Assembly (NCBI RefSeq): GCF_030035675.1
Contig: NC_084493.1
Coordinates: 20,499,822 to 20,563,821 of the forward strand
From: Rhineura floridana
Lineage: Eukaryota; Chordata; Lepidosauria; Squamata; Rhineuridae
Direction: 5' to 3'
Length of the DNA stretch: 64,000 nucleotides
The position numbers and the translations under genes were made by a program. Positions 23,096-34,300 of the stretch are shown here, piece by piece; positions within the stretch are counted from its first letter, which is position 1, and every line of letters begins with the position of its first letter. Under the pieces are notes generated by a model that had not been told where the DNA came from, searched no databases, and saw nothing but the letters and a program-made list of their open reading frames with translations.

Positions 23096-24496
23096 ATCCT
23101 GAAATTGAATTTCCCCTTCGATAAGATGGGATTCATACACCCCATTGAAACCAGCTGTAGTTATACAAAATCAGTGCTTGTTGGATTGTTCCATCCCGGG
23201 CCGAGTTTAAAATTTGACACACGGGTGTTGTAGCCTCCAAAACTGTTACCTTTCATTCCAAGATCCACAGGAAGCTTGCATTTCCTCCATTCATGTAAAT
23301 TCTGTATATTTGCTTGGCAGATGAACGTTGTAGTGCCTGGGTAAATGAAAGGAGATAGGCCAAGTGGGCGTTAATGTTGTTGATCTTGTTACACGCATAA
23401 TGTGCCCTCTCGCCTAAAACGTGAATTGACTTGCTGCAGCCTTCCCTGACCCAGTTGGGAAATCTCACCAGCAAGCATAAAAAACAAAACACTTAGTCAC
23501 AGCTCCTGTGGGAGAGAGCTGAAGGTGATTTGCGCAGCTATCAACCTCTTCTTGTCTCCTACCTCAAAATTCTTCCCTCCCTTTTAATAAAAATAAAAAT
23601 GTCCTTACTTCAAGATGCTGCCTTGCATAAAACTGGGGGGACCTTCCAACCCAACCTTGAAGAGCTTGGAGAACTCTTGCTTGCTCTTTTCTCATATTTT
23701 GGTTGATCCTAATGAAGGTATTGCCCTATTGAGGATTTGGGATTTTTTTGCATGTGTGTGTGTCATGGATCAGTGTTGGCCTTCCATGGGCAGGGATACA
23801 TCAAAAGGCACAGTGCTCATACCTCCATCCCTCTCTTTCTGTGAAGAAATAGCCACAACCATTGGCTTATTTGGGTCACAGCTGTTTCTTAGAGACAAGA
23901 TATTACACCACATGCTATTCCCCCATTTAATACACTCCAGCAGTGCCTTGTTAGGGCACCAGTTGGGTATAGTCTGAGACCACACTCTGTGGCCAACTGG
24001 CCAACCTACACATCAAATTCTTTTCCAGCACCTTCTGCCTGCTGGGCTTTGACCCAATTGCAACTCAGCCAGACCCTCTCTGGCCCAACCCTTCTGTTCC
24101 TTTCCTCCTTAGTTATAAGGAGTGATAAGCATCACTCAGAACAGCTGTGTCTCTCAACAGCTGTTCCTTATGTGTCTTATCAAGCCCCACCAAAGGGAGG
24201 AGAAATGTTGGCTGGCTGAAGCCTTGCCTCCTAGCTATTCTCCACCAGCAAGCTCTGCTGACCAGGGCTCTGATCCTGTCTCCACACAGAAGGAGAGGGC
24301 AGTGGGGCTGTTCCTGGTGATCCTTCACAATCAGAATGGTTGCTTGTGCTTCTTTTCTTCCTCAGCCTGCGGTCCCTTAACCAAAGAACCCATAGAAATA
24401 GCCTGGCACCTTATACATCTGTACCCACTGTGACCTTGTTTGCTCATAACACTAAACCAAACAGTTGCTTACTGTGAATGAGCAAACATGTACACT
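23096..24496. other. Intergenic stretch, nothing recognised
   Basis: No exon or named repeat found. Several open frames of 70-120 codons overlap on both strands without homology I can recall. Confidence 0.4.
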
Positions 24497-24672
24497 CTAG
24501 GGTTGCCAGGTTAAATCCCTGAGACTGATCCTGTATCTTTAGGAGAAGAGAAAGTCAGCCAAGTGCAGGTGTTCTTGCAAACCTGTAATGGGAAAAACCA
24601 CAAGGTGGAATTCTCCCTCCCCCCTGCACAACTGTTAAAGATACAGAAGACCTCTTGGAGGCTGGGCCGGGC
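24497..24672. mobile_element. hAT-like small element (TAGGGTTGCCAGG family)
   Basis: Left end AGGGTTGCCAGGTTAAATCC answers right end GGCCGGGCAACCA imperfectly. Inside, GTATCTTTAGGAGAAGAG pairs with a later TTAAAGATACAGAAGACC. It abuts the CR1 copy to its right. Confidence 0.5.
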
Positions 24673-25118
24673 AACCAAGGGACCTGTAAGGCCATTGATT
24701 CCAAACCCCTGCCCAATGCAGGAATCCAAAGGATTCCCAATAGGTAGCTGTCCATCTGGCTCTTCAATGCCTCTAGTGTTGGAGAGTCCACCACCGCCCT
24801 AGGTCATTGGCTCCATTGTCATACTGCTCTCCTCGTTACGAAGTTTTACCTGGTGTTCAACCAAAATCTGCCTTCCTGTAATTTGAGCCCATTATTCTGT
24901 GTCCTGCACTCTGGGATGGTTGAGAAGAGATCCTGTCTCTCCTTGTGACAAACTTTCAAGTGCTTGAACACGTGCTATTATATATCTCCTCAACCTTCTC
25001 AAGGCTGAACATGGCCAGTTCTTTTAGTCTCTCCTCATAGGGCTCATGGGGTTTTGTTTCCAGTCCCCTGATCATCTTTCTTGCCCTCCTCTGAACCTTT
25101 TCTAGTTTGTTTTGTAGT
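24673..25118 (-). mobile_element. CR1 LINE 3' fragment
   Basis: Inverse CR1 end: CTGTAAGGCCATTGATTCC, CCAATGCAGGAATCC, TCTAGTGTTGGAGAGTCCAC, then the inverse of late ORF codons (CTCATAGGGCTCATGGGG, CCTCTGAACCTTTTCTAG). The coding portion is decayed. Confidence 0.85.
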
Positions 25119-25149
25119 ACTGGGTGTTTGTATTGTTGGTTTATTGCTT

Positions 25150-25229
25150 TATATCTACAACAACAACTACTACAACAACAACTACTACTACTACTACTAC
25201 TACAACTACTACTACTACTAATAATAATT
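25150..25229 (+). repeat. (CTA)n-type microsatellite
   Basis: Imperfect run of ACA/ACT triplets (CAACAACTACTACAACAACA, then ACTACTACTACTACTAC) turning into AATAATAAT. Confidence 0.9.
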
Positions 25230-25239
25230 TAAAATGTGT

Positions 25240-25396
25240 GTATTAGGAACAATGCACCTGAAAATTCATATGAATTTTCAAGTGGAGTTTGGTGGAGGTG
25301 GTGGGAGAATAGATGTTGAGGAAACAGGACAAAATGGACATTGGAAAAATGGGGAAATGAAAGGAAATGAAATTGACCAATTTGTCCATCCCTGCT
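25240..25396 (+). mobile_element. TAGGGATGG-family element, right end only
   Basis: ATGAATTTTCAAGTGGAG, ATTGGAAAAATGGGGA and the terminus TTTGTCCATCCCTG match the right part of 12435-12877. The left part is missing. Confidence 0.55.
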
Positions 25397-25404
25397 GAAA
25401 AATA

Positions 25405-26081
25405 ATGATAGAGAACTGTGCCAAACTCCATTCAGGTGGTCCATGGCATGTCTGCATTCATATTGATTTTTAATTGTGTTTTTGTTGCTTCTTTTATTTT
25501 TTATACTGTGTTTTATTGTATTATAATTTGAATTCTATGGAATGCAAACTGCAATACCATAAAATACAATAAAAGAAAAAAGAACCAATAAAAATACAGT
25601 TAAAAATCTTACCGCACTAGCACAGCACATTACAATTGCTACAAAAGGCAGGAAAATTAAGTGTTCCACCAAGACCCTCAGCAGTTTTCAAGTGGCCTGT
25701 GGGAAAAGAAAGTTTGGGAACCATAGGATGAGACTTTAGTTGCAAAATGAGTCCATTATCTAGGAAAGGCAACTAATAATTCATTTATTACAGCTGTAGG
25801 TTTGTTGTAAGAACATCACATTCCAAACTGTCTTGAAGTTACTAATGCATTCTAGATTTGTAGCCTATATACCATGAAGGCTCAGCAAGGTTTATTCTAA
25901 TGTGCAGCTAGACACATTTTAAGGGGGGGGGAATTATGCAGTGTGAAATAAGTTTTTGTGCAGTTGAGCATATTTAATAAGGAGCTAGGTACTTTCTTAA
26001 AAAGAAATACATGAGAAAAGATAAAAAGAAATAGAAAATGAAGCTAAATACTGGTTCTTTTCAAATCTTCATAACTGTATA
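25405..26081. other. Intergenic stretch, nothing recognised
   Basis: AT-rich; about 25470-25620 (TTTTATTGTATTATAATTTG and AAAATACAATAAAAG) may be worn LINE 3' ends. No gene seen. Confidence 0.4.
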
Positions 26082-26089
26082 TTACTAGT

Positions 26090-26226
26090 CAGTGCTTTTT
26101 TGGTAAAATAATAATAAGGTACCAGTACTTACATCTTGATAAATGTACTGAGAGTGCCAGTGCAAAATGGTTGGCATATATGGCAAAAAAAGAGGTGCTA
26201 GTGAGTACTATCACAAAAAAGCCCTG
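26090..26226. mobile_element. hAT-like MITE (CAGTGCTTTTTT family)
   Basis: Ends CAGTGCTTTTTT and AAAAAAGCCCTG are inverted repeats. Flanks TTACTAGT (26082-26089) and TTAATAGT (26227-26234) match at 7 of 8 bases. The inside has GGTACCAGTACTTAC paired with GTGCTAGTGAGTAC. 137 bases, non-coding. A relative is at 49439-49570. Confidence 0.75.
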
Positions 26227-26234
26227 TTAATAGT

Positions 26235-26752
26235 ATATTATGGGACTTAATACTTGGGGGAGGCAGGTAGTATACTGGCTGCTTGTGCAGGAGGAAAAAA
26301 AGTGTAGAATAAACCCTGATACTCAAAGAGGGTGATAAAAGCAACAATGAAATGAAAAGAAAAAGTATAACAGAATAAAATGTAATTTCGTTCATTGAAA
26401 TTACCCTTTCCCAATTTAACCCATCAGCCAGTGGAAATGGGTACATTTACAATGTTTTCAAAAGGGGTTCAGGATTATACTTTAGTAAATCTGTAATGGG
26501 AAAGATTCCATAATTGGAAGGATAGCCGTTAAGGATACCCCATCGGTCCCAACTTTGAGCTATAGCTATGTTACATTGTTCCTCACAGGTTGCTTTTGTA
26601 CAGGAAGTGGAAGCAAAGAGATGGGAGGAGCCACCTGTTCTCTTTCCCCAACACTTATCTAAGCTTCTCTCTCAAGAAAGATGGCAGACTTCATCTCAGA
26701 TGCTTGATAGTGAAAATGGGTCGATGAAAACTAGAAAGTACCAGGATGGCAT
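26235..26752. other. Intergenic stretch, nothing recognised
   Basis: No gene or named repeat identified. Confidence 0.4.
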
Positions 26753-26754
26753 GG

Positions 26755-26895
26755 AACAGCCTTCTCCAACCTGGTGCCCTCCAGGTGTTTTGGACTACAA
26801 CTCCCATCATCCCTGATCATTGGTTATGCTGGCTGGGGCTGATGAGATTTGTAGTCCAAAGCATCTGTAGGCCACCAGCTTCGGAAAGGCTGACA
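26755..26895. mobile_element. Palindromic MITE (ACTACAACTCC family), well kept
   Basis: Left arm CAGCCTTCTCCAACCTGGTG, CCAGGTGTTTTGGACTACA, ACTCCCATCATCCCTGATCA; right arm GAGATTTGTAGTCCAAAGCA and CTTCGGAAAGGCTG. Both arms are present. Confidence 0.75.
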
Positions 26896-28036
26896 CAGAG
26901 CTTTGCAAAGCCAGCCCAAAGGAACTGAGAACCCAGGATTCTTCGCCTGTTAGAGTTTTAATGTTACACACCTGTGTTATGTACCTATTAAAAATGTGAT
27001 GTCTGAAATATACACACGCTTAAAAAAAACAACTTCTTAAAATACATCCCATGAAATTGGAATCAACTGTTGCTCCTCCAGGGTATTCTTCAAGTGGAGT
27101 TTGTGACAAGCTTTATCACCTTATGCCTGACTTGATGTGACAAAGGTTGTACGAAACTCAACTTTAAGCTGAAGAATCCCCTCCTGTCACTGCTATATTT
27201 GCCTCCCTGATTACAAATGTACCATAAAGCATTGACTGTCTCTCATTTACAATGTTGTAACAAGCACCAAAGAAAACAATTGACATTACTCCACTAGAGT
27301 TACATCCTACGGCTTTGCACAATGCAAGGATTACCTTTAGTCAGAAATCTTGAATTACAACTTTCAGGGGTGGGTCACTGAAGAATTTGGAAGCATGCAC
27401 AGGTGGGGCGTTTCCAGAGAGAAAGTAGCTGGAGTGCCTGTTACTTCTTCACAAGCAGATGTGACATCTTCTTTGGCGTGAAACAGCCAGGTAGGACTTT
27501 TTGGCTCACTTCATTCTGGTGTTTTGTGGACTGACTTGTTAAATATGCGGCAGTTGGGAGTGCTGGTTTAGAGCTTTTTTAAGGAATGCAAAAAGTCTTT
27601 TAACAGTTGTGTGCTGTGGGTTACCCTTCCTGAAAAAAATAATGAGGTTATGCAAAGAAAAAAAAACACCACCCCCAAGAACCACCTCCCGATTGTGTGA
27701 CAGGTGTTTTCACCAATAAAGAAATGCTTTAATAACAAAAAAAAGTACAGACTGATGTAGTTCCTTGCTTTCCTGTTACCACTCGGATAACTGCTGAAAT
27801 ATTTGAATACAACCATGGAAGTTACTTTTTTCTAATGCTGATTTAAAAACAAAACAGTCAACAGATCCATATGATATGCTTTTAATGTTTGGGTAGAGGG
27901 CTTGAAAAACTTGATTTTTTTAGATGGATAAAGTCATAAATGTGACTGAATGTGTGTTGCCTCCTTAGTCTTATCTTCTGCTCCATGAACACGTTAAACC
28001 CGTTGAGCCTGCAGGTGGGCTTAAATCACTAAATGT
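26896..28036. other. Intergenic stretch, nothing recognised
   Basis: No exon, LTR or named repeat found. Confidence 0.4.
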
Positions 28037-28095
28037 ATGTGTGTGTATAGTGTTGGTCATTAACCGTAATAAATGATGATTGATTGATTGTGTGT
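28037..28095 (+). mobile_element. LINE-type 3' tail with (ATTG)n
   Basis: TAGTGTTGGTCATTAACCGTAATAAATGATGATTGATTG: the same block with the same (ATTG)n tail is at 60940-61000. The body is not recognisable here. Confidence 0.5.
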
Positions 28096-28301
28096 GTATA
28101 AAAGTAAATACAAAATTCCCTGCACATTGAAGACTGGAGGCAGGAGGTTAGGCTAGAAACCTTCCCCCAAACATCTAGTATTTTGTGTGCAAGGAATTTT
28201 TGCATGGAGGAACATTCAGTCATGTGAGCTCGCCATCTGTAGTCTGAACTGGAACAACTCAGGCACAGGTTCCTACTGTAAGAATTAGGCCTGAGATGAA
28301 A

Positions 28302-28524
28302 GAGATGGACTGCCTTCAAGTCGATCCCGACTTATGGCAACCCCATGAATAGGGTTTTCATGGTAAGCGATATTCAAAGAGGGTTTACCATTGCCTCCCT
28401 CTGAGGCTGAGAGGCAGTGACTGGCCCAGGGTCATCCAGTGAGCTTCATGGCTGTGTGCGGGTTCGAACCCTGGTCTCCCTGGTTGTAGTCAAACACTCT
28501 GATCACTACACCACACTGGCTCTC
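28302..28524 (-). mobile_element. Sauria SINE (tRNA head, Bov-B-like tail)
   Basis: On the minus strand the head reads CCAGTGTGGTGTAGTGATCA (A-box region) and GGGTTCGAACCC (B box). The tail CATAAGTCGGGATCGACTTG (allowing for strand) is the Bov-B-type end of Sauria SINEs. Nearly full length. This family is known from squamates, which is the main basis for assigning the organism. Confidence 0.85.
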
Positions 28525-29344
28525 CAAGATGAAAGAAAGTCCCATTAATTTCAACAGAGTTGACTTCCTAGTGAGCTAGGGATCATAAGAAGAGTCAGAG
28601 CATGCCTCATGATTGCCACCACCGCCCCGCCCCAGCTGAAACTGCATTGATTATTGCATTGATTAGCTGACATCATGTGGAGTCCCTCCTAGCCCTTGCT
28701 GCTAGCAGGAGCGTGGATCACAGCAGTGTCGGCTCCAGATTTTGGTGGGCCCTGGATTAAGATGCCTTCAGTGGGACTCCCTTCCTGAGGGGCAGCCATT
28801 GCCACTGTCACCCACTCACTTGCCCTCTTCCTCTGGATTCCAAGCTGTGCTGCTGCCCAGAAGAGGAGAAGGCAACTCCTTTCCCTTGCTCCCATCTCCT
28901 CACCTCCTTGAGGAGGGCAGATGGACAGGCAGCAACAGGAAGGATGAACAGAACCAGGAGGCATTTCTGCCTAAATATGGTACCACGAATGGATTTCGCT
29001 CCTCCCATCACTTATGTTAGTAGCATCATAATAATTGTGCTCAAAGCAACTCCTAGGAAGGGAGCTCTGTCATAGCCTTTTCCCCAGTTCCACTTACCTG
29101 CCTGTAATATCTGTTTTAAAAACAGGCTTTATCACTTACTAGGCAAAGTTATCTGCTATAGTTAGGGGTGGTGGGGGTGGTCTGCTAAGTAATTGTTCCA
29201 GAACCTTTTGCCTGCCCTTTGCTGGAGAATGTGCCGCTGTGCTTTTTCAGGTGCACCATGCCCTGCACCACCTTCAAGCAGGAATATTGCCACTCATGCA
29301 CATCCATGAAGGTTATGACTATTCAACAAGAAAACTCCTGTTGT
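28525..29344. other. Intergenic stretch with a GC-rich patch
   Basis: 28600-28960 is GC-rich and includes GTCGGCTCCAGATTTTGGTG, reminiscent of hAT-like ends, but no matching second end was found. No gene seen. Confidence 0.35.
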
Positions 29345-29455
29345 ATCAGAGAACGGGTCCATCTAATCCAACATTCAGCTTCCCAGAGTGGCCGGCCACA
29401 TCTTCCAGGAAGCTCCCAAGCCATACTTGAAAGCAGTAGCGCTCCAGCAATGGGT
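29345..29455 (-). mobile_element. Fragment of the TTCTTATG-tailed repeat
   Basis: TCCATCTAATCCAACATTC and CCCAGAGTGGCCGGCCACAT are the inverse of the end of 34060-34300. Confidence 0.55.
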
Positions 29456-29815
29456 ATTCAGTGGCATATTACCTCCAAACAGATCCATATAGAGAGCATG
29501 TGCAATAGCACATTTCTCCTAATCTACACACTTTTATATGCAATTTCTCCTAATATGCCCGTATTTGCCAAGCAATTTCCTCTAATATAATGCATTTTCA
29601 CAAATATATGGATTTTTTCTGCACCCCCCCCCCCCAGGGATATGCATTCTTGTGCATATTACTTGGCTGGAAAACTGCATTGCAAAATTAGGGAAAGTGC
29701 GAATTTTGAAGGATGGTTGCCTTTCGATTTGCATATTGTTTCAGAAAGTGTGAATTAGGTAGGTTTGCCTTTAAATGTGAACTGAACTGAATTTCTCCCC
29801 ATACCCATTTGTAAC
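29456..29815 (-). mobile_element. TAGGGATGG-family hAT-like element
   Basis: Inverse relative of 12435-12877: ATTTCTCCTAATCTACACAC, CAAGCAATTTCCTCTAATATA and AACTGAATTTCTCCCCATAC. Ends are worn; contains a C13 run near 29624. Confidence 0.6.
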
Positions 29816-29909
29816 AGACCAGAAAAGATGCAGATGTTTCAATGGGCTACATGCTCTGTGGCCAAGAGCGTGCTGCAAGTGGTATACGTTAACCAAGGTG
29901 AATGACAAA

Positions 29910-30516
29910 TAGGGATGGAAAGATCTGTCAATTTTAGTCATCTCAGTTTCTCTTTTTTCCAATCTGAAATTCAGTTCTCCACATTTCTGCAGCAATTTGC
30001 ATTTTTTTTAAAAAAAATCCTCATGAAAATTCTTCAGCATTTTAATGCAAATTTCTCTTAATAATGCTGTTTTGATTAATTAAATAGTTTTGCAAGCAGT
30101 TTCTCCTAATAGAATGCATTTTCGTATGTTTTCACTATATTCATTTTTATGCACACTTTCCCCTACAATATGCATGTTTGTAAACTTTGCTTTGTTGAGA
30201 ACTGCATTTTTTATTTTTTCTTAATTAATGTTATTTGCTATTTAATTTAATTTTTTTGTATAATGTATGGCTTTATTGATGTATTGCCTTCTTGATGTAT
30301 TTTTATATTTGTGTTTATTTTTTCTGTAAGGTGCCTTGAGGGCCGTTTGGGCGAAAGGCGGGGTATAAATAAACATTAACATTAACATTGCAAAATTCGC
30401 ATAAGGGCACATTTTGAAGGAGGGCTGTGTTTCGTTTCTCATATTGTTTTGGATAGCATGAATTTGATAGATTCGGCTTTAAAAGTGAACTAAAATAAAT
30501 TTCTCCCCCATCCCTA
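29910..30516 (-). mobile_element. TAGGGATGG-family hAT-like element with a LINE tail inside
   Basis: Ends TAGGGATGG (29910-29918) and CCATCCCTA (to 30516) are perfect 9-base inverted repeats. Flanks ATGACAAA and ATGACAGC match at 6 of 8. The inside follows the family in inverse orientation but is interrupted at about 30207-30385. Confidence 0.75.
30207..30385 (+). mobile_element. L2-type 3' end inserted in hAT-like element
   Basis: AGGTGCCTTGAGGGCCGTTT, GGCGGGGTATAAATAAACAT and repeats of ACATTA form an L2-type tail. Comparing 36715-36740 shows GAACTG-ATTGCAAAATTC continuous in a sibling copy, so the tail is an insertion. Confidence 0.65.
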
Positions 30517-30524
30517 ATGACAGC

Positions 30525-31454
30525 AGAGATCTCTCATTTAACACATGTTTTTGTTTGCTAAGTATGTACTTTCAAAAGCATTGACTGTACGGCTGCGGAA
30601 GCAATCATTTAGTTACTGCTGTCTTTTTCATTATAAAGCCTGAGAAGTCTATTTGTTACTGAGAAAAGACCATTTGTCTTGACAACACAGATTTTGATAA
30701 AGGGAACCCATCTAGTAAGGGGTGTAACCTGGCCAAATTTCAGAAAAATCTGATGAAGAATGGCTGAGTTATAGCACTTACTCATATTGCACTGTAGAGC
30801 AAGTGAGGCTTATCCATTGGGCTCTGTGTGTGGTGACCCCTGTGATTTCCCCAAATGTGGGAACCTCGACTATAATTTGTGGTAGTGTTCGTAACCATTT
30901 TTGTGCCCACCCAAACGTACACACAAATATCTTCTTTTTCCAGTTTAGATGTAAAAAAATTGAGTGCCTTTTTCCTGCTTTGATGACCATCAGTTGTGCT
31001 TTCCTAAAGTTATGAGGTTTTGGAGTTCCTGTTTTAATCTGTAATTTATCAAAAGGCAAGTAAAGCTGTACATGTCCATTGATGGATTGAAGCTTTCCAC
31101 CCAGGGATCTTCCCAAAAGAAAGATTTCTGTTACCGGAATAAACGGTCTGCAACAGCAGAAGACATTTCATGGAGGAAGGCCAGGTGGTGTTTGTGCTTG
31201 TATGTCTGTTTCTGCTTGTATGTCTGTTTCTGAAATGCTGCTTTGTGTGTGAAGTGTTCTTCGCAGTCTATGTGTGAGTGAAAGAGACAAACGGCTATGA
31301 TTTCACTTGATTTCCAGTCTCTGGCTTGGCTCACTTCCTTGAGTGACTCATTTGGCTTCTTTTTAGAGATCTGTGCTATGTTCACTTGATTTGCAGTTTG
31401 TGGTGAAAAACAGTGGACTATATTACTGTACAGTATCAACCGCTCTGTGTTTTG
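30525..31454. other. Unidentified stretch with a 112-codon minus frame
   Basis: 30778-31116 (minus) is open and contains FVCTFGWAQKWLRTLPQIIV and FGEITGVTTHRAQW. I cannot match it to a family. Nearby, 31190-31227 repeats TGCTTGTATGTCTGTTTC twice in tandem. This may be an unnamed repeat or a decayed gene copy. Confidence 0.3.
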
Positions 31455-31520
31455 TGTGTGGCTGCCCTGAAGGTTTTGTCCAGAAACTGCAGCTAGGGCA
31501 GCTAGTGCAGAATGCCATGG
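31455..31520 (+). mobile_element. L2-group LINE scrap
   Basis: CAGAAACTGCAGCTAGGGCA then TAGTGCAGAATGCC encode the common QKLQL(V)QNA block of L2 reverse transcriptases. Very short remnant. Confidence 0.5.
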
Positions 31521-31690
31521 TTTATTTATCTATTTATTGTATTTATATACTACCCCATAGCCGAAGCTCTCTGGGCTGTTTGCAATAACTAAAAACATTA
31601 AAAACAAATATACAAATTTAAAAACACATCTTTTAAAAACAATTTAAAACACAATTTAAAACACGTGCTAAAATGCCTGGGAGATTTTTA
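31521..31690 (-). mobile_element. L2-type LINE 3' end
   Basis: Inverse tail (TTTATTTATCTATTTATTG), CCCATAGCCGAAGCTCTCTG and TAAAAATGCCTGG-like codons at the end. Opposite orientation to the scrap beside it. Confidence 0.6.
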
Positions 31691-32194
31691 TTACATGTAA
31701 GAAATAAACAATTATACTCATTTCTGTTTGGGTTTTTTTGCAACTACCTTGAGTTTACTTATGAATTATCCCAAATTAAACCCTTAAGCATATTCTGCCT
31801 TCAACGGGTTTAAGCAAACTTAATTCCAAGAAGACTTGATTGTTTATGGACCAGGCTGTGCATCAATCATTCAAAGTGTGACTTCAAAAGCACACAGCTG
31901 GAGCTGCAAAGACATCTCTGGGTTATTCTGAGATATTCATTGTAGGGCTTGTCAAGGATGCCAGGTAGAATAGAAAGATTACTCAGGTGCAGAAGGAAAA
32001 ACATTTTTGTTTTACCAGCAGGCAACACAAGCCTGATCTCCTGGTTAACACAGGAATTTGCTAATCTAGAATCAGTGAAGCAGCATAGTTTCATTCCATG
32101 GAATGGAGAAGAGAGATTTGCTTGTCAGGTCTTTCTCCAGAAATATTTGCTTATGAGAGTGCAGGGAGGCAGGAAAGTCCCTGACATTATTTTT
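31691..32194. other. Intergenic stretch, nothing recognised
   Basis: No gene or named repeat identified. Confidence 0.4.
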
Positions 32195-32650
32195 GGAAAG
32201 AACTGCACAGGCTGCCAGTTTGGTACCACACCAGTTTTAAGGTTTTGTTGATGACATATAAAGACCTAAACAATTTAGGACCAGGCTACCATATGCAGCA
32301 CCTTCTGTCATATAGTCCTACCTGATCGCTAATATCTGCAAGTGAGGCTCTCCTCCTTATACCACAGCTTGCAGATGCCCATCTTGTGGTGACTAGATGG
32401 AGGGCCTTCTTTGTTGTGGCACCCAATGTATGGAATTACCTTCCCTCTGAAATCAAACAAATCCTGTCAATATATTTTTGGCACTTCTTTTTATTCAGGT
32501 TTTTGGAGCCCACTAATGCCCTCCCACATTTTCATTCATTGTGGATGCTGCTGTTTCAGTGACTAATTCTTTACTGTTGTTATTTAATGTGAGTTTTCCC
32601 AATGAATTTGTATTTTCGTTGTTGTAAACCTCTTGCGTAGTCTAAATGCT
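32195..32650 (+). mobile_element. Old L2-group LINE 3' end
   Basis: Decayed coding for the end of an L2 RT: TATAAAGACCTAAACAATTT (KAL-), GGAGGGCCTTCTTTGTTGTGG (RAFFVVA), TGGAATTACCTTCCCTCTG (WNYLPS), then an AT-rich end. More diverged than the five main copies. Confidence 0.7.
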
Positions 32651-32855
32651 TTGAGATAAATCAGTAGTACATTCCAGGGTTGTTGCAAGCAGGGATAAGG
32701 AATAGATTTTTTAAAAACTGATGAGGACAAGGGGAGAACTGTTGTGGGGATAAAATGGGGAGAGTAGAACCATGTATACCACCTTGAGCTCCTTGAAGGA
32801 AAAGTGGGATATAGATGTAATAAATAAAAATAAAATAAATAAAATAGTATACTTT
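32651..32855 (+). mobile_element. tRNA-SINE 3' part with L2-type tail
   Basis: CAGGGTTGTTGCAAGCAGGG, ATGTATACCACCTTGAGCTC, AAGGAAAAGTGGGATATAGA and (TAAA)n match the end of the SINE at 40887-41105. The tRNA head is missing. Confidence 0.65.
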
Positions 32856-32984
32856 GAGAACCATTGGGCCAACTAGGAAGATAAGATTAATTAGGAATGA
32901 CAATAAAAATTATCTCAATTATTGTAAACATTATTGTGTTTATACATTGTGTGTGTGTAGTGTTTCTCAACACCTATAAATGCT

Positions 32985-33215
32985 ATGAGTTGTATCTAAC
33001 ATAGTCATGGGTCCCATCAGCACAAGGGTTACCATAAGACATACCCACTTCTCCCCCTGCATGCCTCCTAAATTTATTCTAGGAGTTCCCTCAACCCTCT
33101 GGAGAAGATTTGGGGGAGGCATGGGGAACATACAGAGGAAGGAGGGGGAAAAGTCCTGTTGAGCAAGCAGAAATCCTGGTGCTGATGGGACCCTTTAGTT
33201 GAATACTGCCTTAAA
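32985..33215. repeat. TATCCAA/TTGGATA family repeat
   Basis: Left TGAGTTGTATCTAACATAGTC; right GACCCTTTAGTTGAATACTG. Inside, AAAGTCCTGTTGAGCAAGC and AGAAATCCTGG match 57813-58050. Confidence 0.6.
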
Positions 33216-33301
33216 TTTTTTACAGACACTGCAAAGCTCAGTTTTAACTCCCTCTTTCATAAGAGCTCATAAAATTTCCTTTCCAAAAAATTAAAAAACT
33301 C

Positions 33302-33494
33302 ACATACGTGGGAACTGATTTATACTGAGTCAGAACAATGAGCCATCTAACTCAGTACTGTCTGCAATAACTGGGAGTGACTCTCCAGGGTTTCAGACAG
33401 ACGACATTCTCAGCCCTACCTGGAGATGCTGAGGGTTGAATCGGGGACTTTTTGCATGCAAAACAGATGCTGTACCACTGAGCTCATCGTGCCC
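33302..33494 (-). mobile_element. tRNA-Ala-like SINE
   Basis: Inverse copy: TTTATACTGAGTCAGAACA, CCAGGGTTTCAGACAGACGA, CTACCTGGAGATGCTGAGG and the head TTTGCATGCAAAACAGATGC. Near full length. Confidence 0.8.
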
Positions 33495-34059
33495 AAGTTG
33501 TAATTTTGCAAATCTTCAAAGTGAGCAGGGAATTATCATGGGTTCATTTTTGCATATACATATTAACCTATGAGAGACAGTGAAATGCTTAACAAAAGAG
33601 TTAAGCAGCTTACAAATTCTCTCTTGCAATAAAAAGCATAGCAATTTCAAGTTAAGATGCAAACTTCCATGCCATGTAAGCAGTTTCCCCAGTCTCAGAG
33701 ACTGTGCTCGCTTAGCCTCCATGCACCCCAACCCTTAAATAAATTCAGTTTTATTTCATCAGTGTTGTAAGCAACCTATGTTCATGGTGACTCAATAGCA
33801 GTGCCAGTTTTATAGATACAGGATGGGCTGCAGCAGCAATTTCCTGCTGATGCAGGAGGTCCGCACACATGCACGAGTATGTATTTGACTGGCTGTCATG
33901 CAAATTTCACACCTTCAAAAAGGTTCGAAGCTCAGGCCTGAGCTAGATGTTACTTACACCACAGGGATGCAAGTAAAAACTGTATCGCTGTGGCAGGTTC
34001 TCTGATCCCTCCAGCATTTGGGAATAGTTACTCCATGACATGGCATTCCATATTCATGG
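33495..34059. other. Intergenic stretch, nothing recognised
   Basis: No gene or named repeat identified. Confidence 0.4.
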
Positions 34060-34300
34060 AGGGTAAGGCTATCAAAGGCGACTAGCCATTATGGCTATGT
34101 TCTACCCCCACTGTTTGAGGCAGCATGCTTCTGAACACTACTTCTTGGGATTCTCAAGTGAGGAGAGCGCTGTTGTACTCAGATCCTGCTTGTGGGCTTC
34201 CCATAGAGGCATCTGGTTGGCCCCTGTGAGAACAGGATGCTGGACTAGACGGGCCACTGGCCTGATCCAGCAGGACTCTTCTTATGTTCTTATGACATCA
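34060..34300 (+). mobile_element. TTCTTATG-tailed LINE-like repeat
   Basis: GGAGGGTAAGGCTATCAAAG, ATGGCTATGTTCTACC, CATAGAGGCATCTGGTTGG, GATGCTGGACTAGACGGGCC and the tail CTTCTTATGTTCTTATG. Other copies: 39100-39255, and 39325-40810 (split). The short tandem tail recalls CR1 ends; family assignment is inferred. Confidence 0.65.
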
